Shown one piece after another: positions 1 to 12,900 of a DNA stretch of 64,000 nucleotides; within the stretch, counting starts at the first letter, position 1, and each line of letters starts with the position of its first letter. The position numbers were made by a program, and so were the translations under genes. The stretch is from NCBI RefSeq assembly GCF_016920785.2, contig NW_024609879.1:12959145-13023144 (forward strand), read 5' to 3'. A model generated the notes under the pieces. That model saw only the letters and a list, made by a program, of their open reading frames with translations, was not told the DNA's origin and made no database searches. This stretch comes from Ixodes scapularis (Eukaryota; Arthropoda; Arachnida; Ixodida; Ixodidae).

Positions 1-615
1 GGAGGAGAGTGCAAAGGAGCGAAAGAGAAAGAAGGGAACAAAGAGGAGACGACCACCATTTTGTCGCAACGCTATTGGCTCGGAGCACTGTGGAGGCTAC
101 GCGTCATCTGCTACAGGCTTATTTCTTTTTTGCCTGAATCCAAGTTTACGTTCAGACATACAGAAGCTTAATTCGTTTGCTTTTTAAGCCACGAAGGAAT
201 AACACTGCATCATTTTCTTGCCAGAGCCTGCCAAATAAAAGGAAAGAATCAAAATTTAGATGTCGATCCCATGCTTCCGCCGGGCGAATGAATGAAAATG
301 GCGGCCCTCCCCACTCGGCTGGGGTCCACGCGCATGCGCTCACGCCTCTCGCTCTGCGCCGCGAGCTGATTGGCTCACTCGGGAGGGGGACGTTACGGCG
401 GCAAGATCATAGACTGACCAAACTTTCCCCATATACGGCTCTGCCTCAGTTTACATAGCCGTGGTTCAGACAAGTTTTTTTTTAGCGGCACTCGTTTTAA
501 TGCAGACATTGTCGAGATATACTATTAAGAAAGCAGTTTTATTAGTATGAAACTCAAACTAATTATGTAAGCATATACACAAGTTGAACAGATTTCGGCT
601 GTCGTCATGTTGTCG
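1..615. other. Left-edge sequence
   Basis: No supported gene. Small ORFs on both strands at 152-458 overlap and have no motif. A short inverted repeat (tacggct ... agccgtg) lies at 434-463. No CACTA-type end was identified for the neighbouring transposase-like ORF. Confidence 0.3.
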
Positions 616-643
616 TCATGACAAGATGTCATGACGACAACAT
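607..643. repeat. Perfect 16-bp inverted repeat over a stop codon
   Basis: Arms 607-622 and 628-643 are exact reverse complements separated by 5 bp (aagat). The stop codon of the minus-strand transposase-like ORF (616-618) lies inside the left arm. It could be a hairpin in the mRNA 3' end or a binding site; no function is shown. Confidence 0.9.
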
Positions 644-3135
644 ACAAGTCCATCACTGTACAAGTCGAGGTGCTGATGTGATACCTCGAGTTCGGGACCA
701 CATTCTGAGAGTTGAAGCAGTCCTGTATGGGCCACCTTGTAGGCACGCACATGTTGCTGAAAGCAGTCGGTTGCAAGCATTTCAAGTAACAAAAACACAT
801 CATTATGAGACACATAAATGTTGCGGATCTGTGCAAATGTGGGGAGCTCTCCTTTCACTACCACGAGAATGTCGTCTTCTTTGTAATCTCCTGCATCTAG
901 AGAAACACTTTTCGCTTCCAAGAGGCTCACTTTGTGCTTCAAGCTTTGAGCAGCAGCTGGCAAATTATCTCTGTTGACCTCTCTTGCACGCAGCATTCTT
1001 GGACTTGATTTTGCTTCAAGGGAATTCATTTCAAAGCTCTGCAGCAACTGGTGCCGTGATGCAAGCGTCTTGCAGATGTTTCTGAAATTTTTTACCTTTG
1101 AAGCCATGGCTTTAAAATACTGATGCTTAGCTTCAAAGCGAAGGCACCAGTATTGGCGCAAAGGTCCAAGGGCAGCTGTCATCCTTGCGTAGTGCACAAT
1201 GTAGTGGATTTTTGGGAGGATCCTTGCCTCAGGGTACATCTCTGTGAATGCTTGGATGAAGTCTTCCACTAGAACTTCGAGGTATGCAAGCCAGTCCTCG
1301 GGAATCTCTTCAGAGAGCACCAAATCAACAATGCCGTGCAGCTGGAGGAGCACATTCCAGTGTCTGTTTCCTTCCGGAATGGATGTTCCGAATATCAGGG
1401 GATAGAGTCTGAACAGGCACCGTTTTTGAGAGGCCGTACCTTTGAGGCTTGCTCCTCCCTGAATAAATGCAGCTGTCAGTGGTTCTGGACGGTTTTTCCT
1501 GTCATTGAACCCGTAAGGAAAAGTCTCCACTCTCTTCAGATCCTCCAGGCTCAGTGTGCCTTCGTCCATTAGACCTTTTGTGACATGCTTAATGATGAAT
1601 GCAAGCGCACCTTCAAAAAGATCGTGCATGACGTCAGGGGCCATTTGCATCGTGACATCAAAATAGGTCAACTGTGATATTGGGGATGGGCCGACAACAC
1701 CATACAGCTTGCAATTGACCTGAGGGTTTATCTTAACTGCAGCTAAGTGGCTGTTGTGGCTATCTCTTGTCCTTATTTGGCAGTGCTCTTCACTTGTCAC
1801 GGTACGAAGGTCGCGACTTGTCACCATGCAGTAGCGGCATACACACCCTTGCGAAAAACACGCCGAAAACCCTCCTAACTTATGTTGGGAGAGATTGTCG
1901 CCACACACTGCCATCACAATGACCTTCACATTTTGTGGAACACCATTTATAGCTGCAGTGAGGCCAGTGCTGCTGAGTTCTTCCAAATCATCAAGTAGTG
2001 GTTTCAGGATGGCGCTAAGCCCATGTTTTTCGACATCCTTAAATTTTGCTAGAATGACTAAGTAGACAGACCTGAGCCTTGATCTGTACCGTGGGTGGAT
2101 GTTTAGCAGTGTGAAATACACTGTTGTCAGCTTGTGGACTCCACGTTTGGCCCCGAGGGGGTTGGCAATTTCCACCTCGTCCATGTACAGTAGCACAAAG
2201 AGCGTCATTACAGATGCGTCTGTCACAACATCTCGTAACCTCTCATACACGGATCCATCCCTGAAGTCTTTATAGGTCTTGTACCCATCGTCTGTCAAAG
2301 TGGGGACATGCTCATCAATTAAGAGTTCTGGAGCTGCCTTCAACTGGAGGATATTTGTAAGCACTTTTCCAATCGATACATATTGAAATGTGTCACCTTC
2401 ATCTCCGACTTTCACTTCATCTGGACTCACAAAGGGAAACATGTTTCTTGCGAACTGCTCTCGTGCATGCTTTGACCTGACACAGCTGAAAATCTGTTCA
2501 ACAAAGGTGCAATCAAGTAGAGTTGCTAGTTCTCTGGGCAGTGCGTCGTAACTGAATGGCAAGGCCTGTTTAACCTGTCCAGCAAATTGTTCTAATACAA
2601 CCTGAAGCATGAACCGCATGTCTGCAAACACCAAGTCTGCTGCACTGTGAGGCACCTTGTGCTCTTCTGTCAACTTAAAGAAACACATGCAGACAGTCTT
2701 ACTCATGGTGGAAAGAAACTCTTCAAATGTCTGAGGCTTGGTGGTGCTGGTGGTTGGTGGATTGTCACGACTTCCACCTGGGAGAACTGGGTCATCCTGC
2801 GCACTTTCATCTGGGAGAACTGGGTCGTCCTGCGCACTTTCATCTGGGAGAACTGGGTCATCCTGTGCACTTTCACACTCCATGGGGCTTTCTAGTTGCG
2901 GAGGTTCAGGTGGCGAAATGGCATCCTTGTGCTTCCGGTATAGATGTTTTCTGTACGACTCGACGTGCCTGTATGACTTTCCACAACTGTCCACAGCACA
3001 TGTGACAAGGAAGTTGTGCTCTCCACTGTGCACGACCCCGAGATGACTAACGATCACAGTCAATTTTTTATCAAAAAATGTGCAACGGGGGCACTGAAAG
3101 AACTGAATTTTCTCCATGTTGTAACCGCCTCTCAA
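616..3135 (-). CDS. C2H2 zinc-finger / TNP2-like (CACTA, En/Spm-type) transposase
   Basis: Uninterrupted 839-aa ORF without introns. Residues 15-36 (C15, C18, H31, H36) and 46-69 (C46, C51, H64, H69) form two C2H2 fingers. An acidic tandem repeat follows, then a long core with NPLGAKRGVHK, a GDNLSQHKLGGF stretch near residue 411 followed by a Cys-x2-Cys pair, and PDVMHDLFEG near residue 503. That order resembles the TNP2 family, where a D-containing motif precedes a Cys pair and is followed by a DVMH motif. The family role would be a DNA-cutting and joining transposase in the nucleus; activity here is inferred. A second in-frame Met at residue 7 (codon 3115-3117) could be the true start. No CACTA-type terminal repeats were found on either side, so it may be an immobile or domesticated copy. 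It is divergently placed from the SAMD3-like gene that starts 845 bp away. Confidence 0.6.
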   Translation of the reverse strand: MRGGYNMEKIQFFQCPRCTFFDKKLTVIVSHLGVVHSGEHNFLVTCAVDSCGKSYRHVESYRKHLYRKHKDAISPPEPPQLESPMECESAQDDPVLPDESAQDDPVLPDESAQDDPVLPGGSRDNPPTTSTTKPQTFEEFLSTMSKTVCMCFFKLTEEHKVPHSAADLVFADMRFMLQVVLEQFAGQVKQALPFSYDALPRELATLLDCTFVEQIFSCVRSKHAREQFARNMFPFVSPDEVKVGDEGDTFQYVSIGKVLTNILQLKAAPELLIDEHVPTLTDDGYKTYKDFRDGSVYERLRDVVTDASVMTLFVLLYMDEVEIANPLGAKRGVHKLTTVYFTLLNIHPRYRSRLRSVYLVILAKFKDVEKHGLSAILKPLLDDLEELSSTGLTAAINGVPQNVKVIVMAVCGDNLSQHKLGGFSACFSQGCVCRYCMVTSRDLRTVTSEEHCQIRTRDSHNSHLAAVKINPQVNCKLYGVVGPSPISQLTYFDVTMQMAPDVMHDLFEGALAFIIKHVTKGLMDEGTLSLEDLKRVETFPYGFNDRKNRPEPLTAAFIQGGASLKGTASQKRCLFRLYPLIFGTSIPEGNRHWNVLLQLHGIVDLVLSEEIPEDWLAYLEVLVEDFIQAFTEMYPEARILPKIHYIVHYARMTAALGPLRQYWCLRFEAKHQYFKAMASKVKNFRNICKTLASRHQLLQSFEMNSLEAKSSPRMLRAREVNRDNLPAAAQSLKHKVSLLEAKSVSLDAGDYKEDDILVVVKGELPTFAQIRNIYVSHNDVFLLLEMLATDCFQQHVRAYKVAHTGLLQLSECGPELEVSHQHLDLYSDGLVCCRHDILS
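2778..2876 (-). repeat. 3 x 33-bp in-frame tandem repeat in the TNP2-like ORF
   Basis: Three near-identical 33-bp units, each encoding the 11-residue acidic unit ESAQDDPVLPD. The units sit between the zinc fingers and the transposase core, probably as a flexible linker. Unit length is a multiple of three, so copy-number change would keep the frame. Confidence 0.9.
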
Positions 3136-3980
3136 CCGGCGTTAAGTGTTCTGACAAAGTTTTGCTTGCTTGCTTCGATCACATCACGCCAAAAGAGAAA
3201 GGGAAACTCCACGTTTTTCTGTGTTTTTCTTTTTAAAAAGACGCCAGCATCTCTCGTGCTAGCATCTCTCGCGAGTTCGGGGCCCCTGATTGGCCTATTC
3301 AACGTCCTACTCTTTCGGAAGCAGCAGACGGCTTTTTAGAGCAAACAGAGCAGTGAACTCTGCGTGTGGTAAAAGTGCGCGAATGTGGTATTGACGCGAC
3401 GCGCCATAACCGACCACCCTGAACGCGCGTTGAAGCACACGTGAAGATGGCTGGTTCTGATAGAACCCGAAGACAATCTCCGAAGCGGCATCTCTCATTG
3501 TACGAAACATATCTCCGAAGCGGCATCCTTTGTATACGAGTCGGCTGTTTACCTAGTTATAGGGCCCCCCTCTCTATCGCGTAAACCCTAGGATTTAGCG
3601 CGATGAACACTACGAGCTACCCGAGCCAATTCATAGCACGTGGCATGTCATGGGACTTCTCTGTTCTGGCGTCACTCCCCCTCCCCCAAGAGGACACGTG
3701 ACATTCTCCGAGCTATGGACTGGCTCTAGTGGTTCTTAGCGTCCTTTGCGATCCATCGTAGAGGAACAAAGTATAGCTGCGCGCAGTCTTGCCAAAGGTA
3801 CAGGCCTGAAAGTGTAACCAACTGAGACAGCGTTGGGAGCTACGTGCCCACCGGACCAATAGCCAAGCAGGGGCACCGGATTTCCCCATCGCCCGGGCTT
3901 GCCTGCGAGCGTTTTAGTTTCGCCTCCACCTCTTGTTCTGTACGCACAGCAGCAAATCGCTGCTCTAGGGCTGAGAAGAA
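3136..3980. other. Intergenic region between two divergent genes
   Basis: 845 bp between the start codons of the minus-strand TNP2-like ORF and the plus-strand SAMD3-like gene, so it should hold both promoters. No convincing TATA box was seen. The 17-bp sequence atctccgaagcggcatc occurs at about 3477 and again at about 3511. Short ORFs here have no recognisable motif. Confidence 0.5.
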
Positions 3981-6900
3981 ATGAGCGTTACTTGTATAGT
4001 GAAGTACAAGGAGTCCTGCAAAAAGCTGGTTGTAGGCGGCGAGAAGGCTGCGGCGGATGTGAGAACGGCCCTTCTCACAAGCCCCTTTAAAGATGTCGTG
4101 GACAACATGCTGATACAGGTGAGTGATATGCGCGCACACGTTTTGTGTGGTACTTGCAGAGGCGCGAGAGCGGCTTTCAAGATTAGGTCACAGAGGTTTT
4201 CGATTTCGATAAAATAAATTCTGTTCCGCGTCATTCATGAAGAATGTAGGCTATCGGTGACCCTCTGGAGCGAAACACCCGCTCTGAAAAGATGTCGGTG
4301 GTCGCTGCAGGAGCGAGTGGCGAGTAATTGCGAGCCGATCGGGCACCGATGCACTTTCTCCAGTGCTTCCAATAAAAAAAAAGCCACGTCTCCCCGTGTA
4401 GAATTTCTTTTTCGAGTAGGTTTTGTTTTGTTTTGATGACAGGTTGAGTCTACACATCTCTGATTAGGCTGCGTCGAATAAGGCCAACATTTATTTAAAA
4501 ATTGGTGTGGTTTAACTATAAGTTTGGTTATTACCTGCCGCTTACGGCCTGCCCCCCCCCCCTTTTTTTTTAATAATTGTTTTTCATTGAAGCTAGTTAA
4601 CTAAGCCCATTGCCCTACATGTCTACAAACCTTAAAAAAAAAAGTTTATTACTTTACGTGTGATATGCCGCGGGTGTTCCAATAAAGATCGACTTAAAAA
4701 AAAGTTCCTAGAATATGTTGTACGGGATAGACAGAACCTCTTTCTGGGAACAAATTGACAGCCGCAGTGGGCGTCCGTATTCCGAGCAAATATACTAATT
4801 AACAAACCAATTAAAAAAAATAAAAACATTATTTCTTAATCGGCGCAGTTTGGTAGCCACTGCGAGTTTGATGCCGCAGACAAAATGACCCCATATCCGT
4901 TTTTAAAACAGAAGTTTTCAAAAACTGTAGCGTGAGAAAATCGCGAGCTTTTTCCGAAGGAAACCGAAACAACACGAGAAGCGCAGGAAATCACGTGCAA
5001 CGGTACCTTCAGCTGGTGACGTGTTGTGACGTCACCTAATCTTCGACGCGCAGTTCAAAACGTCTACGTCATTTTGCCGTCGACCTCGGCACGCAGCACG
5101 CGCTTTTTGCCGCATCACTCATAAAAAAAAAATAATAATAATAAATAAATAAATAAAAAGTTTGCTAATGCTGAAGACCATGGAGCACGGAATGTCCCGC
5201 ACGAACCACTCTGTGCATCATTCGCGCAATGTGTTTCAATCTTTTTATATATATATTTATTTGTTTTGAAATATATATATATATATTTTTATTTCAGTGT
5301 TGTTTTGTTTTTATTCTGATATATTTTATTGCATTACATTATTTTTGTGATTTTATTTTTATGTTATCGGAATATTATTGTATATTATTTTTTAATCTTT
5401 TTTATATTTGTTGTTGTGTATTTTTATTTGTTTTAGTTATTTTTACACAAAACATGCTGCTCTCACTGGCGCATTTGCTTTTAAATCAGAATTATTAATC
5501 CCTCAAGGCCAGCTGTGTGACTATGATATCCAACTGGCCGCCGCACCGACCTAGCTTCGAGCCTCGCCGAGGCTCAATCTTTATATATCAACTTTATATG
5601 AAAGCTTAACATCTGTAATGCTCCCATCATGTATTCAAGACGCTCGCTATGACTGCTATTATGATACCTGTTCATGCAATTTTCTTCTAGGAAATGCCCC
5701 ATAAAACACATTCTGTGTTTAGAAGAAAAAAAAATGGAACTGCTACTTGAAATGAAAATCTGTGCAGGTCTATCTCTCTTGCATGGAGTGATGCGGCCAA
5801 TGCAAGTGGCCGCCGGATGCCGAGCTGGAGAGAAAAATAATGCAGAAAATTTGAACCACGTGCCGTAATTGGGTGACGTTTCAACTCGTCAACAGCGGAA
5901 GTTTTCTTTGCACATAATTCCCTGTGCTTCTCATTCACTGTTTCAGTTTCCTGCAGAAAAAAAGCTAGAGATTTTGTCGCGCTGCAGTCCTTGTGAGAAG
6001 GGATTTTTCCGTTTTAGAAATGAATATGGGATCATTGTCTGCATCATCAAACTTGCAATTCATACTGCCCACCAAACTGCACTAATTTACAAATTAATTC
6101 GGTAGATATTTAGTATGTTTCTGCAATCCCAGGCATCTACCGTGCTTAGTTGACAATTTGTTTTCAAAAAGAGTTTCTTTTTATCCCAAACAGCATAATT
6201 TAGAATACCATGCATCTGCCCATTCCGCACTAAGCGCCCACTCCCAAAACTTTAAACATCTAAAAAAATGTGCACAGTACATATATATATATATGTAAAA
6301 TTGACGACCTCACATGCGCCCATCCCCTATTTTTTCTTGATTATCTTCAAAGTTTGAGTTGGCACTTGCTCGGTATTTTATGGTATTTTTTGAGATTTTT
6401 AAAGTCATTGTAGAAACACTCGGTATTAACTTACCTTTTCACGTGCAGCTAAGCTGATTTATATTTAATATTTGTTTCAGGTGAAGGACAAAGCACTCAA
6501 TGAGTTCTTTGATATTGATGACACAACTGTTGTCACGAACGGTGACATTATAAGACTGGTCGAAAACCCATTCCTGGACCTATTCGCCAGAAGTGCACCC
6601 TTGGAGCTGTTAGTACATTTATGGCACACTTGATCTATTTGCTTGTTGTGTTGAGTGTGTAAACACTTTCACTTTCAGCACGTATAAGAGGATGACGATG
6701 ACATTACTGCATATGTATAATTTGCTTCATAACCGGGACAGAGCCCTAGCAACTTTGATTTTGTCATGACAGAAATTGATGACACTGCTTTTTGCACATT
6801 CTTAAGAAACTTTCTTATGGTGGAAAGACTAAGGACAGAATACTTCTCCACTGCAGCGATCCTGATTTTGCATTGAGCCCGGAGAGTCCTGCTGTTCCCA

Positions 6901-9900
6901 GCCCTGTATCCGTACAATCAGCACCTGGACCACTATGGTACAAGTTTCCTGACTTCCCGATCAACATTGCTCAGGAAATTGAAAAGACGGAAGTGGGCAA
7001 GGTGATGCCGGATTTGAGGAGGAACATCATCAGACAGATTGTCTCATCTTTATGTATAGAGACTATGTGAGTATCAAACTGTATTTAACATTAGTTCTCC
7101 ATTGTTTAATATTTAATTATTTTCCAGCTAGCAGTCATGATGAGGCATTGGGAGGGCACACTTTCCAAACGCCAGATTGCCTTGGGCAATCTGGCATTTT
7201 CATGTGGAAAATTAGTTCAAGGCATTTGCAACAGATGTGCAGTCATGTCTCCACTTTTTGCAGGGTCTTACATAATTTGTAACCAAACATATGTCTTTTA
7301 TATGCACTACCCATATCCTGAGTCCCATAAATGCTGCTCTATCTGATGTGTATCCTGATAGACGTGAACAATTTCTGTGTGATCAATTCTGGTAGTTCAG
7401 TTTTAATTTGGGGTGAAGGCTCAGTATTCTTTTGCTAGTGAGTTTCCTTTGATGAATGTGGCATCACCACAGTCGAGACTGCAAACTCAAACATTAGAAG
7501 AGGGGAAACGTTTGTGATTTAAGCTCCACCCTTTACTATCATTAGCATATTAATCTTCCTTTCTTCTTTAAAAAATGCTTCAAAAGAAAAAAAAGAAAGA
7601 AATTACATGTTCTGGTTTATACAGCATGAGGCTGCTTCAAGACAAATAGAGCCAAAATGTCCTAGTAGGTGTTGCACTGCTGCTCAGGGAATTTTCGATT
7701 AATGTGCTATGAGCTGAGCTAGTTGGTGCATGATACTAGGATAGGGCCAGCTTAAACAAATAAGAGAAAAAAATGTGAAATTACCGATAGAAAAATAGTG
7801 TTATAACTGAACTACCAGCTAGACTACATGAGAAATGCTTGGAACTATGGCCATCGAAGAAAACAAAGCAATGCATGTCAGCGTGCCTTTTATCAAGCTA
7901 AACATGAAAAAAAATATATATATATATTTGCGGTGTTTTACGTTTCACTGAAATGTGGGTCCATTTCAAAGTAAATTCTATCTATTTATCTCTTAGAAGA
8001 AGAAAAAGAAGCACATACCATATTTGCCGGACTATAAGTCGCACCCTTGTATAAGTCGCACCTCTTCGCACGGTTCAAGCGATGAGTTCTTTAGTTTACG
8101 TGCATCGGTATTGCAAAATCAGAGTTTTGCACAATCGGCTAGATCGCATGTACCGTTTGATGTGCAACATTGACTTTTTAACTCGCAAGAAATGCCCACA
8201 GCATGGAGCTGTCTGGCGGGGGCAGTCAAGTGTTTGTCAGCAAAAAGACGTAAAATGCTCAAAAAAAGATGGTAGTCAGTTTTATTCGAGGTAACTCGTG
8301 CCGAGCGAACAAAAGTTTAACGAGCTAGACACTAGTGAACCAAGCTTTGGAGCACTAAGCCTAGCCTAGGCCAAGTCCCGGAGACGACGGGACTCGGCCT
8401 AGGCTTTCTGCGCAGGCAGAAAGGGAAACCTTGACATACTTTTTTTCGGTACCTCTAAGAGATCGGCTAGGCACAATTCTTTTTTGTTACATGTAGCAAC
8501 ATGGATGGAGCATGGCAAAAAGAAACTGGTCATCAAACGGAAACTAAGAGAGACATGAGAAAATAGTCTGTAATGCGTGTATGCCAGCCCACTTACCTTA
8601 CAGTGTTATTGGACTGAATGAAGCAAAAGAATACTGAATGAAGCAAAAGAATGCCATGGCTGAATTAGGCAACGTCGATAACATGCTGTAAAAGCTTTAT
8701 TCTCACTGCATTGCATATCCAAATTGAGCCGCTCTGGGGAAACCTTAAAATTTCTCGCTTTCTGAGTCAGTTATGAAAAGTGTAGAAGAGTGCGGTGACA
8801 GCAGTGCCTCCTGGAGGGGGCAACACCACCTATGACTACATAGTTACGGTGCTCTACAAAAAATGGCGTTCGGCGCATTAAAAAAATGGCTTCGGACCGT
8901 GAAAACAAAATCTAAAAACTCGTGTAAGTTGCATTGTTGTATGAGACACACCAAGAAAAATGTTTGGAAAAAACCACAACTTATACACCGGAAATTACGG
9001 TAGTCAAGGTGCACAAAGAGGAAGAAGTTTTAAACCATAGCAGATAATCCAGCTACTATATCTCTGTCTCTTTTTGTATCTTTGCATTCTGACACTTACC
9101 TCTATTAATACTTTATTGTGTACATTGAGTGTAGTTTTCACATTTCTCAAGTTAGTCTCCCATGTCTGCAAGAAATTAAGTTAAGAAATTGAAGACAGGA
9201 TGCAATATTTTAATTGTACAATCAACGTATTAATTTATGGCTTAATTATTTCTGTGCCCATAATGACAGTTAAGATCTGCCTAAAATAAATGATGCCAAT
9301 TGTCAGTCTCATTTGTCAGTAACCAATCGCTCAAATGCTTCTCACCTGAAATATCTCCTAGGTACCCTGATGAACACTACCTTACAGCTGCCCAAGAACT
9401 CGTCAGGAGGTACCCGCAACTGATGGATAAATCACGAACTCGCTGTGTGAGTATGCATTTATACATCAATGACCTGATCGTAACAACTAACTGTGACACC
9501 TTTGGTTGCCATTGTACCCAAAGGTGATAACTCTGAGATTTCTCACAATCTGTTAGAGGCTGCCCAACTCATTTTGCTTTAGGGATTGAATTTGCAAATA
9601 TACAAGTCATGAAGGCTCCATAATCTCCCCCTCCCTTTTCCTGCCTTTGACTGCCCTGCCTGTGCAGATCCGGATGAGCATTGTACCTGTGTGGGGTCGC
9701 ATATTGCTACAGCATGATGCACGTTGAAGACCCCGGCTAGCAGTCATACTGCGCTGGCTATACCACATCTAGAGTACGAAGAAGTGTCGCCATACATCAA
9801 AGGCAGCCTGGCCTTACGCTGTATAAATACAAACGTTTATTTGAACTTTTTTTAATTTGATTGGTGTTATTTAAGTTGCAGATATGGTTGAGCAATTAAA

Positions 9901-12900
9901 TCACATAGAATTTAGGTGATATGAACAATCTGTATAAGCATATTCTCCACCACCAAGGAGCCCTTACTACAAGGAGCCCATACTTCAGTTTGTTGTACCG
10001 CTGTCACAGCTGTGGCACTGATCGGCTGTAATGGTAGAGCATATTCAAGGATAAAACTGTACATTGCCTATTTCATGGGTTGCATGCTGGAAACAAATTT
10101 AGGAACGCTCAACCATATGCTGATAATGTTCACAGGCACTATACTCGGTGACAACTTTTCTTAGCATTTCTGAAGAGACGTGGAGAGTGCGTGCACAGCT
10201 CTAGTCAGCGCTCAAAAGGGAAGATGGCATGCATGCCCATACTTTTGACAGCATTGCCAAAAGTTGTCTTCGAGTATAGTCACTTATTTGTTTTATGACA
10301 ATTTTCGTAAAAAATCAATTACATTTGTGTAGAGATGAGGCTGCAGGCCATCATTCAACACCCCTGGGCAGTACAGTGTTTGTAAAATCATCAAATTAAT
10401 CAGTAAATTCAGCAGATAGGCAAAGTGGATAAAATTTTCCCAAACATCACATATTGACTCTTGCTAGACAATAGTTTACTTTCATAAATCCCTCCCTGTA
10501 GCATGGCACATGCTCCAAACTAGGGACAGTTAGCCACTGAGAAGAATGGTGAAGCCAGCGGCGTAGACTTTCTATTTTCCTGGGGGGGGCAGGCTGAGAA
10601 GTTCTCCCCGGGGGGGGGGGGGGGGGGGGGGGTGCGCTTTAACTGCTTGCCAGAACTGGAGATTGAAGCTAACGAAAGGCACGCTGGTACTTAATTTCCC
10701 ATGTATTTTGTCAATAAAAGCAAAGTAGGCGTTATTTTGTTTACATGCCACTCCTAGAAGCTCGTTACATGGCACGTAAACAGCGTCTCGTTAAGGATCA
10801 TGGCCCGGGCCGGGGGGAGCTTGGATTTCACCGGGGGGGGGGGGGGGGGGGGGGGCACAAGCCCCGATGCCACCCCGTAGTCTATGCCTATGGGTGAAGC
10901 CATATATTTTTTGGTTTGGATCAATGTATGAATGCATCGGCACTCCGAATACACATTAAAATGTTAAAAGAGAGCTGAGAAAAATAAGACAAAAACTGCT
11001 AAAGATCTGTGATGAGAGACTGAGACGACGAAACTATGCTCACAATCTACTGTTCCCAGAGTCCACCGTGTCGCACCTCTCCACCAGGGTCATTTCAATT
11101 TTGGGAAAGGTCTATTGTCAATTACGTCATTAATCAGACTTTTTCTGATGTCACATTTTAGGCCTCCTGGCACGCAGGTATCAAGAACCGAGCCCGAAAT
11201 GTTCGCAAAAGGATGCCAGCTGGACTCATGGAGGTGGATTCTGCAAGGGCAAAAGCCAAGGCTCGACAACAAAGCCGAAGGGTCGAACTTCCTGGCGACC
11301 ACCACTCTGTGCCGAAGAAGGCAGTCAGAAACGTAAGCTCATGAGTAGTTGAGGGTTAGAAACATTTCGTTTGAGCTGCCAAATTATGTAAATATTGAAG
11401 TACCTTGTAAAAAATGCACTCTATTTCCACGGGAAAGGCTGGTCGAACAGCCTTGAGGCAATTGGTTTAATTTTTTACTTGCTTGTTCCACTATGTGAGT
11501 ACTCTGTGGCATTGAAACTGGGGAGAAGGGGGGAAGGGGGGAAGACCCCTAGGACATTTCTCGTAAAATAATCAAAGGAAGGGAAGAGAAATCCCGCCTT
11601 CCTCACCTCCATCTCTTAAACACTTCCCACACTCCTGGTGTGCTTGTAACATCCAAGGAAAGGAAAGGCCCATTTCTTTCATGGGGTATTGTTTACTTTC
11701 TTTGTCAAAGAGAAGCAGAAACAAAAATGTTTTTATTTGTTCATGGTGCATGTGACAAAACTGATTTGTTCATAGTGCATGTGACAATAGACCCTTTCCG
11801 GAATTCAGTCTGGCCACTTTGGTCACTATCATCATCATCTGAAAACGGCATATGTGCTATACTAATGGCGGCCTTCTGTTTACTGATGAAGGAAGAAGTT
11901 GAAGATGCTCCTAAGCAGATGATTCGAGGCCTATACATTCTCGATGTTAGCGCGGCGTGAAGCAGGAATTGGACGTAAGAGCTGCGTAAGCGTTTCTTTT
12001 CTAACTCGGTCCCAGTCAATCTGTTAGTAGCACTCACTCGGCTTCAAAGCCCCTTGATGTATAAAACACTATCAAAGCGTCTATGTGGGTTGGCGCTTCG
12101 TTCTGACTGACTGCATTTGTTTCGCCATTGACACTAAAAGAGATTGAAAATAATTGTAGTGAAGTGCACATTCTCGTTTACCGTTGACCTTTAAGTGATG
12201 GTGCCCCAATAAATACTGCAGACCACAGGTTCATTGCTGCCATTAGTATAGTAAAAGATGAACCGCCATTTGAGTCACCAGATGGCACTGAATTCCGGAA
12301 AGGGTCTATTACTATAGAATTGTTAAATTCTTGTGCATGTCCCAGTGAAATCTCAGAAAGAGAAATCATGGAAGCAGGTTCTATCAGTCAGTCATAACAC
12401 TCATCAGAAAAAACAAGAAAGGAAATGGGAACTAGGGATAGAAAAGAATTGTTAAAAGGGCAATGCAAATTTTTTTTTACTTTCGATAAGTATAGTTTAG
12501 AATTATTCCTGGATATTTGTAACGTATGAAACACGCATTGTTTTTTTTTTTCTCCACACAATGGCAGTCACAAAAATAGATTTGAGAAAAACGAAAACCA
12601 GATAAAGCAGCCACGTGATCTGGAGCCAAATTAAATGCCTCCAGTGTTTAACATAGCCACGCTCTGGGGCTGCAAAAGCACAGGGTGCTGCCTGAGTTCC
12701 GTACATTGTTCAAAAGTTCTGCTATTCCCGCCATCACAGCGATTCGACATGAGCCACTACCCAAATGCATCTCGATGCATTGAATGTCATGAGTCCTAAT
12801 CGAATGCTGACGCAGTGCTTGTGTCCACTGTATGAGCTGTACTAAATATCATCACAGCGAAGATCTCGAAGCTTGGTAACAAAATCCTGGAGATCACATT

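Noticed and set aside
3840..4234. Minus-strand ORFs over the first SAMD3-like exon
   Set aside because: Antisense to exon 1, which has a convincing splice donor and family-like sequence on the plus strand.
5229..5498. Phe/Ile/Tyr-rich 89-aa ORF resembling a membrane protein
   Set aside because: Translation of an AT-rich low-complexity region in intron 1.
6792..6856. Extending exon 3 of the SAMD3-like gene upstream to 6792
   Set aside because: No acceptor there has the right phase; ctccactgcag at 6856 has a pyrimidine tract and fits the donor at 6608.
10572..10954. Two ORFs encoding poly-proline stretches
   Set aside because: They are antisense translations of long G runs inside a hAT-type MITE.
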